A stretch of 64,000 nt of DNA from Microcebus murinus (GCF_040939455.1 NC_134120.1:56745001-56809000); one strand, 5' to 3'. Positions 50,213-61,544 are shown, numbered from the stretch's first letter. The notes: a model not told the origin generated them from the sequence alone. Numbers and translations are program-made.

Positions 50213-51671
50213 ATTTCCTGAGTTCTTTCGCTGATTTCTTCCCTTGTCGATCAGTTGTTGTTTCTTTCCTTAAGTTATTGTTTGGGTATTCACACACCTT
50301 GTTTAGTTTCTGAGGCGTTAGGTGGTGTCTGTGGGTGAGATTGGACCACTCCCTGTATATTGAGTCAGTGGGTGCCATGGAAAGGCTGTGCAAGATGCCA
50401 TCCCTGTCAGTAGGCGGCGTTTGCTTGGAGGAACAGGCTATACTGTTAATTTTGTGTCCTGTTATCTGCTCTTGTTCTGGGCGGAGCTGGGTTGGGTAAG
50501 CCTGCCCTCAGGCCATTAGCAGGGGTCAAAGTTCTGTTCTATGCTTCCAGGGAAAGCTGTCAGGGCAGTGCTGGTTTGGTCCTGCTCAGCCAGAAAGTCT
50601 GGGTGTGGGGGTGGGGCTGTCTGAGACCTGCAGTCTGGAGCAGGCCTCGCTTCTTTCCACCCTCCCCAACTCCGCAGCTACTCCTGGGCCTCTGCCAGCA
50701 GGCCAGACCACAAGCCACCAGGCCTCCCCAGACTGTGATGCCGGCGGGGAGGTTCCCTGCACAGGAACGCCACCTGGGTTGGGCACACGGCCTCCTCCTG
50801 GGAGGAGGGTTGCCCTCTAGGATGCTGATCCGCCCCTGGAGGCACACACACCTCAGTAGGCTGTTCACGTATAACCCTTCTGTGCCCCGGCAATAACCCT
50901 TCTGTGCCTCGGTGCAGGGGATCTGGTCTACAGGTCCGACCTCTGGGTCCCAGAGTTCAAACTGTATCCCCACCAGGGAGAGGATTTCTGGTCCCAATTC
51001 ACCCACAGGGAGCCCAAGCTGGGTCTATGTCTCTCAGCCTCTGAGTCGGCACCGTTCTCCTGGGATCACCGTGCCAGCAGCACCTGGGAGGGCTGGCGGG
51101 TAGGGAGTTCACAGTCTGAGTTCCCCTGAGTCAGCTGTAGGGTCCCAAACGGGAAGGTCCTGTTCCCTGGAGGTGCCTCCGGCTGGTGGCTGTATTGTCT
51201 CTCTGGGCAGCCTCGGGTAGGGTCGGCGGAGGGGAGGAGGAGGCAATATGGCACCTGCCACACGTCTCGGGTCTGAGCACACGGAGGTGCCCGGAGGAAG
51301 TTGGGAACCTGGTGCCACGTCTGCTACAGGCTCACCGTTGGCAGGCGGTGGCGGTCTCTGGGCTGGTGTCCGCAGGTCTCTCCACCCGCTGGGGAGCCCA
51401 CCAGCAGTCCCGAATGCAGGGGAGGGGAAACAGCAAATCCACCTACCCTTGCCGCTGGTCTCCGGGCTGCTCTGGTGGTCTCAGCCTCTAGTTCTCCTCC
51501 GCAGCCTCCTCCGGTGGAGTCTCCCGGGGTCGCAGGTACCCCTCCTTCCGGCCCTTGTCCGCTGTATGCTTGTCTTCCTGCTGCTTTCCTCTAATTTCTG
51601 CTAGAATCTGTCTTTTCTGCAGAGACACTCTGTCTGGCGGTGTTATTCGTCCGCCATCTTGCTCCACCCCC
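50213..51671 (-). promoter_or_regulatory. L1 5'UTR / internal promoter
   Basis: GC- and CpG-rich region at the head of the full-length L1. It starts with the GGAGCAAGATGGCGGAC block, which contains an AAGATGGCGG YY1-type site just downstream of the transcription start, as in other primate L1s. A 22-bp tandem duplication lies at 50871-50914. Plus-strand open frames here (50492-50896, 51248-51604) are antisense to L1. Confidence 0.8.
50871..50914 (+). repeat. 22-bp tandem duplication in L1 5'UTR
   Basis: ATAACCCTTCTGTGCCCCGG CA (50871-50892) is followed by the near-identical ATAACCCTTCTGTGCCTCGG TG (50893-50914). Two differences in 22 bases. Confidence 0.9.
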
Positions 51672-53220
51672 CTCTATTTCATCTTTTTATTGAAGGATTT
51701 TGTTAGACATCAGTTTCTGAATTGATGGGATTTTTGAGGGATTTTTTTCTCTCATTAGTGTCCTGTTCACTATATGGAACATTTACTTGAAGATTTTCTT
51801 CTTTCTCTTTGGTAATCAGCAGTCTAACGATTCTTTGTGGAGATGTGATGTGGTTTTGCTTGTTTCTTTGTTTAGTTTTTTCATTTATTATGTTTGGGTT
51901 GTCTGTGTTTTCTTGATCTATAAGGAATTAGATTTTTTTTTTACCAAATTTGGGGAGTTTGGGATTATTATTTCTTCAAAAATTTTTTTTCTTCTCCATT
52001 CAGTCTCTCTCCTTCTCTTGGGAATTTCATTACATATATGTTAGGATTTTTGATATTGTCTGATATTGTCCTACAAGTCACTGAGTCTTTGAATTTTTTA
52101 AAATATTTTTTTCTCTTCAAGTTAATTTCTGTTTATTTTTAATTATTATTCTTCAAGCTGACTGAACTTTTCTTTTGTCATCTCTTATTTGCTGTTAGGC
52201 CCAATCTATTTTGTTTTACATTTAAATTCTATTTACATTTGAGTTTTTGCTGGGATATTGTATCTATTCACTTTTTGTGACTATCTTTTACTTTAAGTTC
52301 ATGTTAAATTTTTTTACTTTAAATTTTGGCTTTAGAGTCATTTTATGTTCTAACATCAGAGGGGTTTTATAGTCTGCTTCTGATGACTGCTTCTTCTCTT
52401 GACTAAGTGTTATATTTTACCTAATTTTTCCCACGTGTAGTAATTTTACGTTGAATACTGGACATTGTGGGTGATATTATATGGAGATTCTTGATTCTGT
52501 TATTCTACTCTGAAGAATGTTTACTTTTGTTCTTGAATGCAATTTAATTATTTGTTCATCAACTTGCACATGTGGAGGCTACATTTTCATTTTCCTAGGG
52601 TGCCAAATATTCAGGTTTTCTGTTATTCTTAGAGTTCATCTTTATTTTTAGGACATAACATTTTTTCTTAATTTGTGGCATCTCTTGGATTTCAATGGAA
52701 AACCCAAATCCTTCTAACTTGATGAGATTCAAACTTCAAGCTCTGCCTCCTCTGTGGTAGGGTTCTGCTTAGATTTTTTGGCCTGGACTCTGTTGCTTTC
52801 TTCTGGGCTCCTGTGATTCTTCTCTTGCACAGCTCATGGGTGAGACAGGTACATATGGGTAGCATATGTTTGATTTGTGGGCTCTTTGCTCTGTGTCTCC
52901 CTCCTTTTCAGGATTTTCCTTCTCAATTTCCAGTCTCTGACAACCCTGAATTCCATCTTTTGACACCTCATCCCAATCAAACAGTAATGTTTTTCTGCTT
53001 GAATTCCAGCTATCATCACAATGTGTGGACTATGGATTGTTGTCAGGAGAGGCATGCTATAAATGTAGCTTCTACCCAGTGCATTTTTTTCTTTCAAAGG
53101 TCAAACTTCCTCCAGTTTCAGCCGGCTTTTATTCATTCTTCAGTGACTTCTAAGAATTTTGTTTATAAAAATATTTCATCCAAAGTTATAATTGTTATGT
53201 GCAAGAAGATTAGTCTGATA
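51672..53220 (-). mobile_element. Old L1 fragment, right of the full-length L1
   Basis: Complement of an old L1 region with blocks such as AATTTGGGGAGTTTGGGATTATTATTTCTTC, TGTCATCTCTTATTTGCTGTTAGGCC and ATACTGGACATTGTGGGTGATAT. Heavily diverged. It is the continuation of 44990-45146. Confidence 0.65.
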
Positions 53221-53999
53221 AAAGACTATTCCTACTATTCCTGGATCTGCCTCCATAAACTATGTTTAAATATTAATTTATTGCTTTATGGGTTTATGGT
53301 TTACCAAATCAAGTAGGCAGTATATATTCAACCACAAACCACAATAGGATAGGCCTGTGGTTACAAATTCTCAGATATAACCCTTTATTTGTACCCAGAA
53401 CTCAGGCTGAAATAGACAAATTCATTTGTTATCTCTCACTGTGCAAAAGTATAATTTTTCATTCACTGTTTCACTGATGGTATGGTGTTCTAAAAGTTAA
53501 AGTTTCCTATATAGATCTCCAACCCAGCAATTAGCCTTACTTCACATGACATAGCTGAACTCTTGTCCCTGTGAGACCATTAAAACACAATCCTTTTTTT
53601 CTTGATACCAGCAGCTCCTGCTAAGGCAAGGAAAGAGACAGCTAACCATGTTTATTTTCCAGTTTCTTCTTGGTTTATTTTCAGATCCAACTATTTACTT
53701 TATATACCATTTTGGTGGATTTTAGGGTAAATTTCAGATGCTATAATTGTGAAATATTTGTCATTCAATGGAAATGGACAATGTTGCACTTCTTCTAATG
53801 CATTTCCACTTTTCTGCTTGGTCCACTCCTAAACAAAAAGGCTCACCCTAACAAGGCCCTCTACTTCCTGGTGGTATTTGAATCCTAGGTTACATCAAGT
53901 CAATGGTTGAAGAAGGATTATAAAGTTTTCCCTCAAGTCTTATATGTTGAGATGACCCCATGAGAGTGAAAGTCCACAGAGAGATAATCTATTTGAAAC
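53221..53999. other. No recognised feature
   Basis: No repeat family or exon recognised. Confidence 0.4.
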
Positions 54000-54168
54000 A
54001 AGGTGAAAAAAGATGGACATATGAAAAAATATCCATTTTAATAAGCTAAAATTGATCATGGTGATGTTGTACCACTCTGTGAATATACCAAAAACCATTG
54101 TATTGTATAATTTAAATGAGTGAAATGTATACTATGTGAATTATACCTCAAAAAAGTTGTTAAAACAT
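54000..54168 (+). mobile_element. L1M 3' end fragment
   Basis: GGTGATGTTGTACCACTCTGTGAATATACC, AAACCATTGTATTGTATAATTT and GTGAATTATACCTCAAAAAAG match the last part of the 3'UTR of an old L1M. Confidence 0.65.
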
Positions 54169-54309
54169 AGATATGTGTGTATATTCTCAATATTGTCACC
54201 TCCAACCAGTATTATTTATATTGACTGTAGATAGATAGATTTCATATTATAAACACCTCACTCATACACGCACACACACACAAAAAAACTAAAATAGAGC
54301 TACTGACGT

Positions 54310-54760
54310 TTTCTATCAACTCTTTTTCCTCCAGACTTCTACATCTCAGTAAATAACATCATCTACTTTCTTAAGGCCTTTCTATTCTTCTCCAAAATAC
54401 ATCTTAAATGTTTTCACTTATCCCTCTCCACTACCATCATTCAAGCATTGGCTTCTAGCATCTCTTATTTGCATTATTGCAATGCCTGCAACTAAACTGT
54501 TTATTCTATTTTCTCTAACATGTCCTCCATAACCAGCCCAATTACACTCTTTAAATAGAAACCATATTATGCCACTTCCCTGCTTAAAGTGGACAAATGA
54601 TGCTACGTTGCTTTTAGTGTAATATTCAAGCCCTTAGCACGGATCCAGCATGATTGGAATCACACATACCCTTCAATCTCAGTTTGCATCCCTCTCCCCA
54701 CCCCTCAGGGCACACTGGCTGGCATGTGGGTCTTCAAACATTTCCTTTCACTCACAATTT
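54310..54760 (+). repeat. L2-like old LINE fragment
   Basis: The blocks ATTATGCCACTTCCCTGCTTAAAGT, GATGCTACGTTGCTTTTAGTGTAAT and AATATTCAAGCCCTTAGCA resemble a common old LINE-2-type repeat. Assignment is tentative. Confidence 0.4.
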
Positions 54761-55092
54761 GGGAAAGACGTAATTTTTGCACTGGAGGATAGAGGTAGCC
54801 TATGTCAAAGCCTGTCCACACAGGCAGTGATGGAAACATCATCAAACATAGTAACTGGGAACAGGTGACCCCAGACCACAGGATTAGAAAACTCTGGCTC
54901 AGCCAACTCTGGTTTTGAAGGGTGGAGAGATGTGGAAATTTGCACTTGTAGTGCCTGCTATTGGTTTAACCAGTGAAAATGTTTCACAGAGCATTAACAT
55001 TCAACGGTTAATATTCCTAGATTGAAAGATTGCTGGGAGAGATGACCTGGCCAGCTGGTTAAAGGTTTCTTCTTTGTAATGTTCGACTAGAG
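54761..55092. other. No recognised feature
   Basis: Unassigned stretch between an L2-like fragment and a MITE. Confidence 0.4.
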
Positions 55093-55430
55093 TAGAGGTC
55101 AGCAAATCTTTTCTCTAAAGTTCAATGTAGTAAATATTTTAAGCCCTGCAGGGTAGAGAGTCTCTATTACACTGAATCAGCTCTAATGTTTAGTGCAAAA
55201 TTAGCCACAAATATGTAAATAAATGGGTTTGCCTATGTACCAATAAACCTTTATTTATGGACACAAAAGTTTGAATTTCACAGTTTTCCTGTGCCATGAA
55301 ATATTATTCGATATTTTCCAACCATTTAAAAGAGTAAAAACCATTTTTAACTTGTGGACCATCCCAAACAGGCGCTTGGCCAGATTTGGCCCTCCTGGGC
55401 CACAGTTTGCCAACTCCTGAGCTAGAGCTT
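55093..55430. mobile_element. hAT-type MITE (Charlie-like)
   Basis: Ends are imperfect inverted repeats: GAGGTCAGCAAATCTTTT at the left and the complement of AGTTTGCCAACTCCTGA at the right. The interior has GTAAATATTTTAAGCCCTGCAGGG and CCAATAAACCTTTATTTATGG as in a common mammalian hAT MITE. The flanks share CTAGAG (55087-55092 and 55432-55437), part of an expected 8-bp target duplication. Non-autonomous and ancient; the subfamily is not named here. Confidence 0.7.
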
Positions 55431-55437
55431 CATTTGG

Positions 55438-56614
55438 ACCGTGTAGGAGACTGGTCTGAGCAGGTATTCTGTACGTCTCCTAGGCTATGAGGAAGCCTAC
55501 AACTGGCTTGCTTTTCTCCTAGGACTCTGGAACTCCAGCATATTCCAGGATAGTAGTGATGTTGGCAATTGGTGGTTTCAGTGCGTCCCAGGGCATGTCA
55601 GAGTGAGGCCCCAACCCTTAGTTGATGCTGTAAAGCTGCCACCCCGCCTCAGCTCCAAGTAAGCTTTCTCCAGTTGTCCTCTTACCCCCTCCCTTCTCTT
55701 CTCTACTGCAAAAGTTCCAAGGTAGCCAGAGAATGAGAGTGCTGCCTTCGGCCTACTATCAGTTAACATAACTTTAGTTGAGAATGGACTAGAAGACTCC
55801 CCTGGACTGTGTTTTCAACAAGGCCATATGAAAGGGAAACCAGAGGCTTCTATAGCCTCCTAGGACCAGGATTATCTAGAGTTTAGGAAATATTGAAAGA
55901 AGCATTTTATAGTGGAAGGAGCATAAACTTGGGCAATGTACAGACTTTGGTGGAAACTACCAGAATTACCTCTCAGTAAGAATCCAGGGGAAATCATGCA
56001 GACTCACTGAACTCCCACTTCCTCATGTCTCAGGTAAGAGCAGTGATGACCACTCAGGCTCCAAGGGCATCAGACACAGTGGGAGCCTGGCTATGGCTTC
56101 TACTCAGCCCTGCAATAGATGTGTTTATTAAGTGCCTCACCCTGCACCGAACACTGACTTGAAAACAAGTCACATACAGTGTTTGTGTTCATGGAGTTTA
56201 CAGTGTAGAAGAGAAGACAGAAAATCAAGCAAATATGAACAATAAAATGAGACAAGTGCTATGACAGGAGAAAAATAAGTAGCTCTAAGGGCATATAACA
56301 GGAAGACCAACTGCTCCAGGGAATCAGAGAGGGCCTCCCTAAGGAGATGCTGCTTAGGCTGAAGCCTTCAGAAGGAAGAATAATAAAGAGATAATTTTGT
56401 CATGGCCCAGTGAGCTAAAGGACACATACAGGGGCTTTTAAACACTCAGCAAATATTCATAGCCTACAACACACTCTCAGGAGACCCAGACTCAGCTTAT
56501 TATTTTTTAAGGGATCAAGAAAGTGTTGATTATAATACTAAAACTAAAGCTAACAAGTCATGGGCTTCTGGCAGGTTACCTTTTCGTCTTCCAAAGCAAA
56601 GCAAAATTAAATTG
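55438..56614. other. Mostly unassigned; possible L2-like repeat at 56110-56400
   Basis: Segments such as CATGGAGTTTACAGTGTAGAAGAGAAGACAG, ATAAAATGAGACAAGTGCTATG and GGAATCAGAGAGGGCCTCCC look like a common old dispersed repeat. No exon seen. Confidence 0.35.
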
Positions 56615-57838
56615 TAGAGGTTGTACTAGTTTGCAGTCCCATCAACAGTGTATGAGTGTTCCTCTCTCTCTGCATCCACACCAGTATCTAGTGTTTGGGG
56701 ACTTTTTGATAAAAGCCATTCTCACTGGGGTTAAGTGATATCTCATTGTGGTTTTTATTTGCATTTCCCTGATAATTAGTGACATTGAGCATTTTTTCGT
56801 ATGTTTATTGGCCATTTGTCTGTTTTCTTTTGAAAAGCTTCTGTCCCTGTCTTTTGCTCACCTTTCAATGGCATTGTCTGATTTTTTCTTGCTGATTTTC
56901 TTGAATTCTTTGTAGATTGAGGTTATTAGACCTTTATCGGATGTATAGCATGTGAATCTTTTCTCCCGTTCTATAGGTTGTCTGTTTTCTCTGTTGATTA
57001 TTTCCTTGGCTGTGCAGAAGCTTTTTAATTTAATCAAATCCCATTTATTTATTTTTGTTGTTGCTGTGATCATCATTGGTGTCTTCTTCATAAATTATTT
57101 GCCTAGGCCAATGTCTAGAAGAGTTTTTCCAACATTTTCTTCTAGAATTCTTATGGTTTCATGTCTTAGATTTAAGTTTGATACCCATCTTGGATTAATT
57201 TTAGTGAGTGGTGAGAGATACGGATTCTGTTTCAATCTTCTACATGTGGCTATACAAACCTCTATGGAAAATAGTATGAAGATTTCTCAAAGATCTAAAA
57301 GTAGACCTACCATTTGATCCAGCAATCCCACTACTATTTACCCAAAGCAAAAATAAAGAAAAAAAGTTATTTTATAAAAAAGACATTTGCACATGAATGT
57401 TTATTGCAGCACAATTCACAATCACAGAGATTTTGAATCATTCCAAGTGCCCATCAATTCATGAGTAGATTAATAAAATGTGATATATGTATACCATGGT
57501 ATTAACCTTTTGTAACAATCTGGATGGAACTTGGAGACCATTCTCCTAGGTAAAGTATTGCAAGAATGGAAAAACAAATACCACATGTACTCACTATTAA
57601 ATTGGAACTAACCAAACAGCACTCATGTGCTCAATAGGAAGTAAAACTCAACAGAAATCAAACAGGTGGGAGGAGGGAGGGGGGATGGGTGAAATCATAC
57701 CTAATGGGTACAATGTACACTATCTGAGTGATGGGCACACTTGTGACTTTGTCTCAAGTAGTACAAAAGCAATCCACGTAACCAAAACATTTGTACCCCC
57801 ATAATATTCTGAAAAAGAAAAGAAAAGAAAAGAAAAAC
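56615..57838 (+). mobile_element. 5'-truncated L1 with 5' inversion (twin priming)
   Basis: The first part (56615 to about 57255) is L1 ORF2 in reverse orientation. The second part (from about 57256) is the forward L1 3' end, through ORF2 C-terminus and 3'UTR to CCCCATAATATTCTGAAAAAG and an (AAAAG)n tail. The inverted part ends in the complement of the sequence (GTACAACCTCT) at which the forward part begins (AACCTCTATGG). This adjoining structure in one insertion is the hallmark of twin priming. All frames are broken. Confidence 0.88.
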
Positions 57839-58417
57839 ATTAAGATATTTGAGGAGTAAAAAAAATAGGAGGGGGGAAAAAAGCTTTGCTTTCCTATGAC
57901 GGAGAGAGGGTTAATATTTAGCTTGATAAGGATTCATATCTTTTAGGCTTCTAAAAAGTTTGCAATTCAGGAATATTGATCTCTCTAAAGTAGAATGTTG
58001 GCCTTTAGTAAGCAATAAAAGAAAAGCATAAACAATCTCTTCTGTGCCAAAGAATTTTGTTTTATTATCTAAGCACCCCACGCCTTTGTGAAGGGTCCAG
58101 GCTGCCATTCATCAGCGCTCCAGCAAGAACGGTGAAATACGAGGAAAAAGAAGCAACGTGCCTTACTGAAGGCGCATCAGATCATTTTGATGTTTCACTT
58201 TGTGATTTCTACTATTAACAATCATTCTAATTTTCCTGGCCATGCGCGTGTGTACTTCACTTAGTCACGCAGCCAGGGTTTCGTTTCTTCATCCAGTGCC
58301 TCCAACAGCTTCCTAACTCTCCAGTCACACCCACACTAAATCTTCAGCCACACAGCCCACACCGGCTCTGCATAACCGGTAGCCGCTAGTCTCCAGCACT
58401 GCTTCCCGCACCTCAAG
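57839..58417. other. No recognised feature
   Basis: Unassigned stretch upstream of the CpG island. No exon recognised. Confidence 0.4.
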
Positions 58418-58426
58418 AAGTATTCC

Positions 58427-60411
58427 AGGAGCCCCGCTCAGGGGGAGGCTGGTGGGGTCCCCGCGTTTCCCTCAGCGGTTCCGGGCCGGGGCCGCGTCCT
58501 TGGTCCCTGCGCCCTCGGCCCCACGTCCCTCCCCGCGCCGCCTCTGCGAGTCCCGCGCACGCGCCGTCCGCGTGCAGGGCGCCCGCTCGGATGAGGGCTT
58601 CACGACGACACCGTTACAAAGCGCGGAGCGACGGATCTGAGCAGAGAGCCGGCCACGCGGCCGAGCAGCGTCCTCGCGCGAGAACGCGAGCCGCGCCTGC
58701 GCGGGAGGCCGGCGGCGGAGGGAGGCCGCGGGCTGCGAGCGGCGAGGCGCGAAGGCCGCAGGGCAGAAGCGCTCGGCCCAGGACGCGGGCGGTGACGGCC
58801 GCCCGACAGCGCGTGACGTGGGTCTGGCTTGGGGACCCTGGTCATAGACGGTGAGGATGAGGAAGAAGGCGGAACGACGACGAGAACCGCGACGTCGCAG
58901 GCGCAAAAGCCGCCTTTCCCGGACTGCCTGGCTCGGCCGGCAGGGCTTCCAGAACAAGCCTCGCGCGGGTCGGAGCGCGAAGCCTCCCGCGTCCAAGCGT
59001 GTCTCTCCGGTAACTGGGAGTTCCTCAAGATGGAGACTTGACTTCTTAAACGGTCTGCGTTTAGAAAAGCTACAGGCGCGGCTCAAAGCGCCGCCCCGTG
59101 CCGGGAAGAGAAGAGGAGGAACGTCGTCAAAGAACCCCGCGGAGAGACGCCGTTGGCACGCTGCGGACGCAGAGAAAGGAAGGCGGCCCAGCTTTTGAGC
59201 TCAGTTTCTGCTCTGGTTGTTTCGGCTGTTCTGGGGAACAAGGAACCGCTGAGAATGGAAGGAGTATTAGGGGTTTTTTAACCCTAAGATTTATGCTCTG
59301 CCATAGACGAAGGTCAAAACTGGTGATGGTGCACACCCAGGTAAATTCCCAAAAGGCCAAATTTACAGTTATACCCACTCTGTTTTCACTCTTACATGAC
59401 AAGAAAAACAGAAATGTATTCTTTTTCTGTCAGCTGTGTACCCGAAATAAAACTGTGTTATAAAATGAAGGCTGTGTTTAGAGACCTTGAAAATCCAAAG
59501 TTGTTGTTTAATTGTGCAGCACCGACGGCCTTTATGTTACAATATTCTTTATTCCTACCTAGTAGCCTACTTATCGCACCCGCTTAGGTAAACTTACTTA
59601 CGCTATCTCACTTTGTTTTGTTTTTAAAGGATAGATCGGGATAGCTTTGGCGAAGGTAGGGTCATATTTAACAGATGATAATGTCCAACCAAATTGTACT
59701 TTAAGCAGGGAGATATGGGCTATGTTCCTTGATTTCCAAGATAGTTTTGCAATAGAAGCAGAGCAGTAGTAATGGCAGTAGTACTCCAGATAGACTAGGT
59801 CTTTTTATATTGAAGCAATAATTCCATTTTTACCTTTTGAATTTTTGTTTAATCATTTGATTTTTGATGTTTAGTACAAAAATAACTATATATATTTATA
59901 TCAAACAGAATTACTATGTTTAAAACCAAAGAAATCAATGGAACTCTCTTGCACAAAAAAGTGTGGTTAATATTTTTAAAGAAACAAAAACTTAATACAA
60001 ATGTAATTTGTTAATAATGTTTTGTGTTTGTGTGTAAGTCTGATAGCTCAACTGAATCAGACTGTAATAACCTCATCAACTATACTTCTATGAAAATGTG
60101 CTCTTATTGTCACAGGACTTTTTTGTTGATTTCATTTATTTTCTGGGAATTGGTAAACATCGCATGCCTGCCAATAACACAATAGCAAGAACATTTGTAC
60201 TGAACTGTGCAAGCCTTGGGGACTGAAAAAGATTAAAATCATTAAAAAGAAATTCATTTCTATGCTGAACAAACACTTGCATGAGGGAACTGGGACCAGT
60301 CGTGCCTAAGCTACCTATGGCCATGTTGACAGTGTTTGCTCTTTTGTGTGTTTAATTACTATGTGAAAATCATAAAGAGAAATAAATTTTACTGTGCCAC
60401 CAAAAAAAAAA
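58427..60411 (+). pseudogene. Candidate retrocopy of an unidentified transcript
   Basis: A poly(A) signal AATAAA (60381-60386) is followed 15 bases later by ten genomic A residues (60402-60411), the mark of a reverse-transcribed mRNA 3' end. The nine bases after it, AAGTATTCC (60410-60418), also occur at 58418-58426, exactly where the GC-rich sequence begins. That fits a ~2.0-kb insertion with a short target-site duplication, whose 5' part is the CpG island. Against it: nine bases could match by chance, no clear protein frame is present, and the donor-like GTGAGG at 58849 would be unexpected in a spliced copy. The alternative is an ordinary CpG-island promoter followed by unrelated sequence. 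Confidence 0.3.
58430..59240. promoter_or_regulatory. CpG island
   Basis: About 0.8 kb of GC-rich sequence with dense intact CpGs, in contrast with the AT-rich DNA on both sides. Candidate sites include a CRE-like TGACGT (near 58814), NRF1-like CGCGCCTGCGCGGG (near 58692) and an AAGATGG block (near 59029). A strong splice-donor-like sequence, AGACG/GTGAGG, lies at about 58849 on the plus strand. Frames across it on both strands reflect the GC content. Intact CpGs suggest protection from methylation in the germ line, so either an active promoter (direction unclear) or a recent copy of one. Confidence 0.75.
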
Positions 60412-60418
60412 GTATTCC

Positions 60419-60839
60419 TTCTGAACAATGATGAAATCACTTGAATGCCCCTTCCATAGGATTTTTTAAAATAAAGAATGCTAATTACTTTAAAATCATT
60501 TAATATTAATAAAGTAATAATATAAAACTAATGGAACATTGTAATGTGATCTCAAACTTCTTGCTTTGATGTCCTATTATGCGATCAGTTCTCATTGCTC
60601 AACTCGTGAAAGCCAAAAGTTGAGGGAAGATTCAAAAATGCACCAAAAGAGAATAAATTACAGAGGAACAGACTTATGGCTATTTCTGTTTGTCAAATAC
60701 CAAAAGGTTGACACGCCCACTTTTTAAAAATCCCATCTTTTCTCTCATGCAAAAGAAACCTGATAGCAAAGTGAGCTGAACTGGTATTACTCAGTTGAAG
60801 GTTCAAATCCCATGTTCTATGGTGAATGGGTAGATTTAA
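60419..60839. other. No recognised feature
   Basis: AT-rich unassigned stretch. A tRNA B-box-like GGTTCAAATCC at 60801 has no matching A box or cloverleaf. Confidence 0.4.
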
Positions 60840-61010
60840 GGTTATTTGCAGTGTGAATGAAAGAGAATCGAGCCAGAAATGAGCAATAGTGGTTCTGAGT
60901 TCAAGTCCTGCCTCTCATGTGTTGTGTAAACTTGTGCTAGCCACTAATATCTTTAGATCTCAGCTTTCTTTCCATTTTGTCATGATCACAGCAAGTGTAA
61001 TTCAGTTCCC
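60840..61010 (+). repeat. MIR SINE
   Basis: TGGTTCTGAGTTCAAGTCCTGCC, then TGTAAACTTGTGCTAGCC and CTCAGCTTTCTTTCC keep the MIR order. Diverged. Confidence 0.55.
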
Positions 61011-61126
61011 TAAACAGAGTGAATTGCTCATCCCATACCACCCCAACCATGTGTTGCTAACTTTCTGCAGATTATTTTTAGTGAGCACTTCCTTGTGAAG
61101 AAAGATTACACTTGCAACTGTAAATA

Positions 61127-61444
61127 CAGTAGTCACCCCTTATCTGCAATTTCTCTAGGTTTCAGTTACCCGTGGTCAACTGTTGCCCAAAAATAGGTGA
61201 GTACAGTATAATAAGTTATTTTGAGAAAGATTCACATAACTTTTATCACAGTATATTGTTATAATTGTTCTATTTTATCATTAGTTGTTGTTAGTCTCTT
61301 ACTGTGCCAGTTTATTAAATTTTATCATAGATATATATGTATAGAAAAAATATGTGGTATACATAGGGTTTGGTACTATCTGCAGGTTCAGGCATCCACT
61401 GGGAGTCTTGGAATGTACCTCTGGCAGATAGGAGGGGACTGCTG
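61127..61444. mobile_element. Tigger-type MITE
   Basis: A 318-bp element with terminal inverted repeats CAGTAGTCACCCCTTATCTG (left) and the complement of CAGATAGGAGGGGACTGCTG (right), flanked by TA on both sides (61125-61126, 61445-61446), as expected for Tc1/mariner-class transposons. The interior keeps only the ends of the parent (near the right end GGTTCAGGCATCCACTGGGA). It cannot move itself. Confidence 0.88.
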
Positions 61445-61544
61445 TACGTCAATTCATTTGCTTTTCACTCAAATATATTGATAAGTTTGATGGTAGCAAC
61501 AATTGAAATCACTGAATAAAATTAATATGGACTTGGCACGGTGG

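Larger units (their letters stand above)
45147..51671 (-). mobile_element. Full-length L1 (strepsirrhine), ORFs damaged
   Basis: About 6.5 kb and complete in structure. The A-tail and 3' end (complement of ATAATATGCCGAAAT) are at 45147-45165. The 5' end reads GGGGGTGGAGCAAGATGGCG on the minus strand at about 51671. Order from 5' to 3': GC-rich 5'UTR (51671-50213), ORF1 (50212-49254), ORF2 (49212-45367), 3'UTR with G-rich tracts (45366-45157). It is clearly the youngest large element: long stretches of ORF2 remain open (548 and 450 codons). A clean target-site duplication was not seen; TCTTAATTTAATACTTTAA on the left and TCTATTTCATCTTTTTA on the right are similar but not identical, partly because the host is itself repetitive. 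Confidence 0.95.

Noticed and set aside
58472..59086. 204-codon minus and 142-codon minus frames in the CpG island
   Set aside because: Arginine/serine/proline-rich translations in several frames are expected from CpG-island composition; no domain seen.
60795..60815. tRNA B-box-like GGTTCAAATCC
   Set aside because: No A box, no acceptor-stem pairing and no cloverleaf; the other B box-like motif at 8806 belongs to a MIR.
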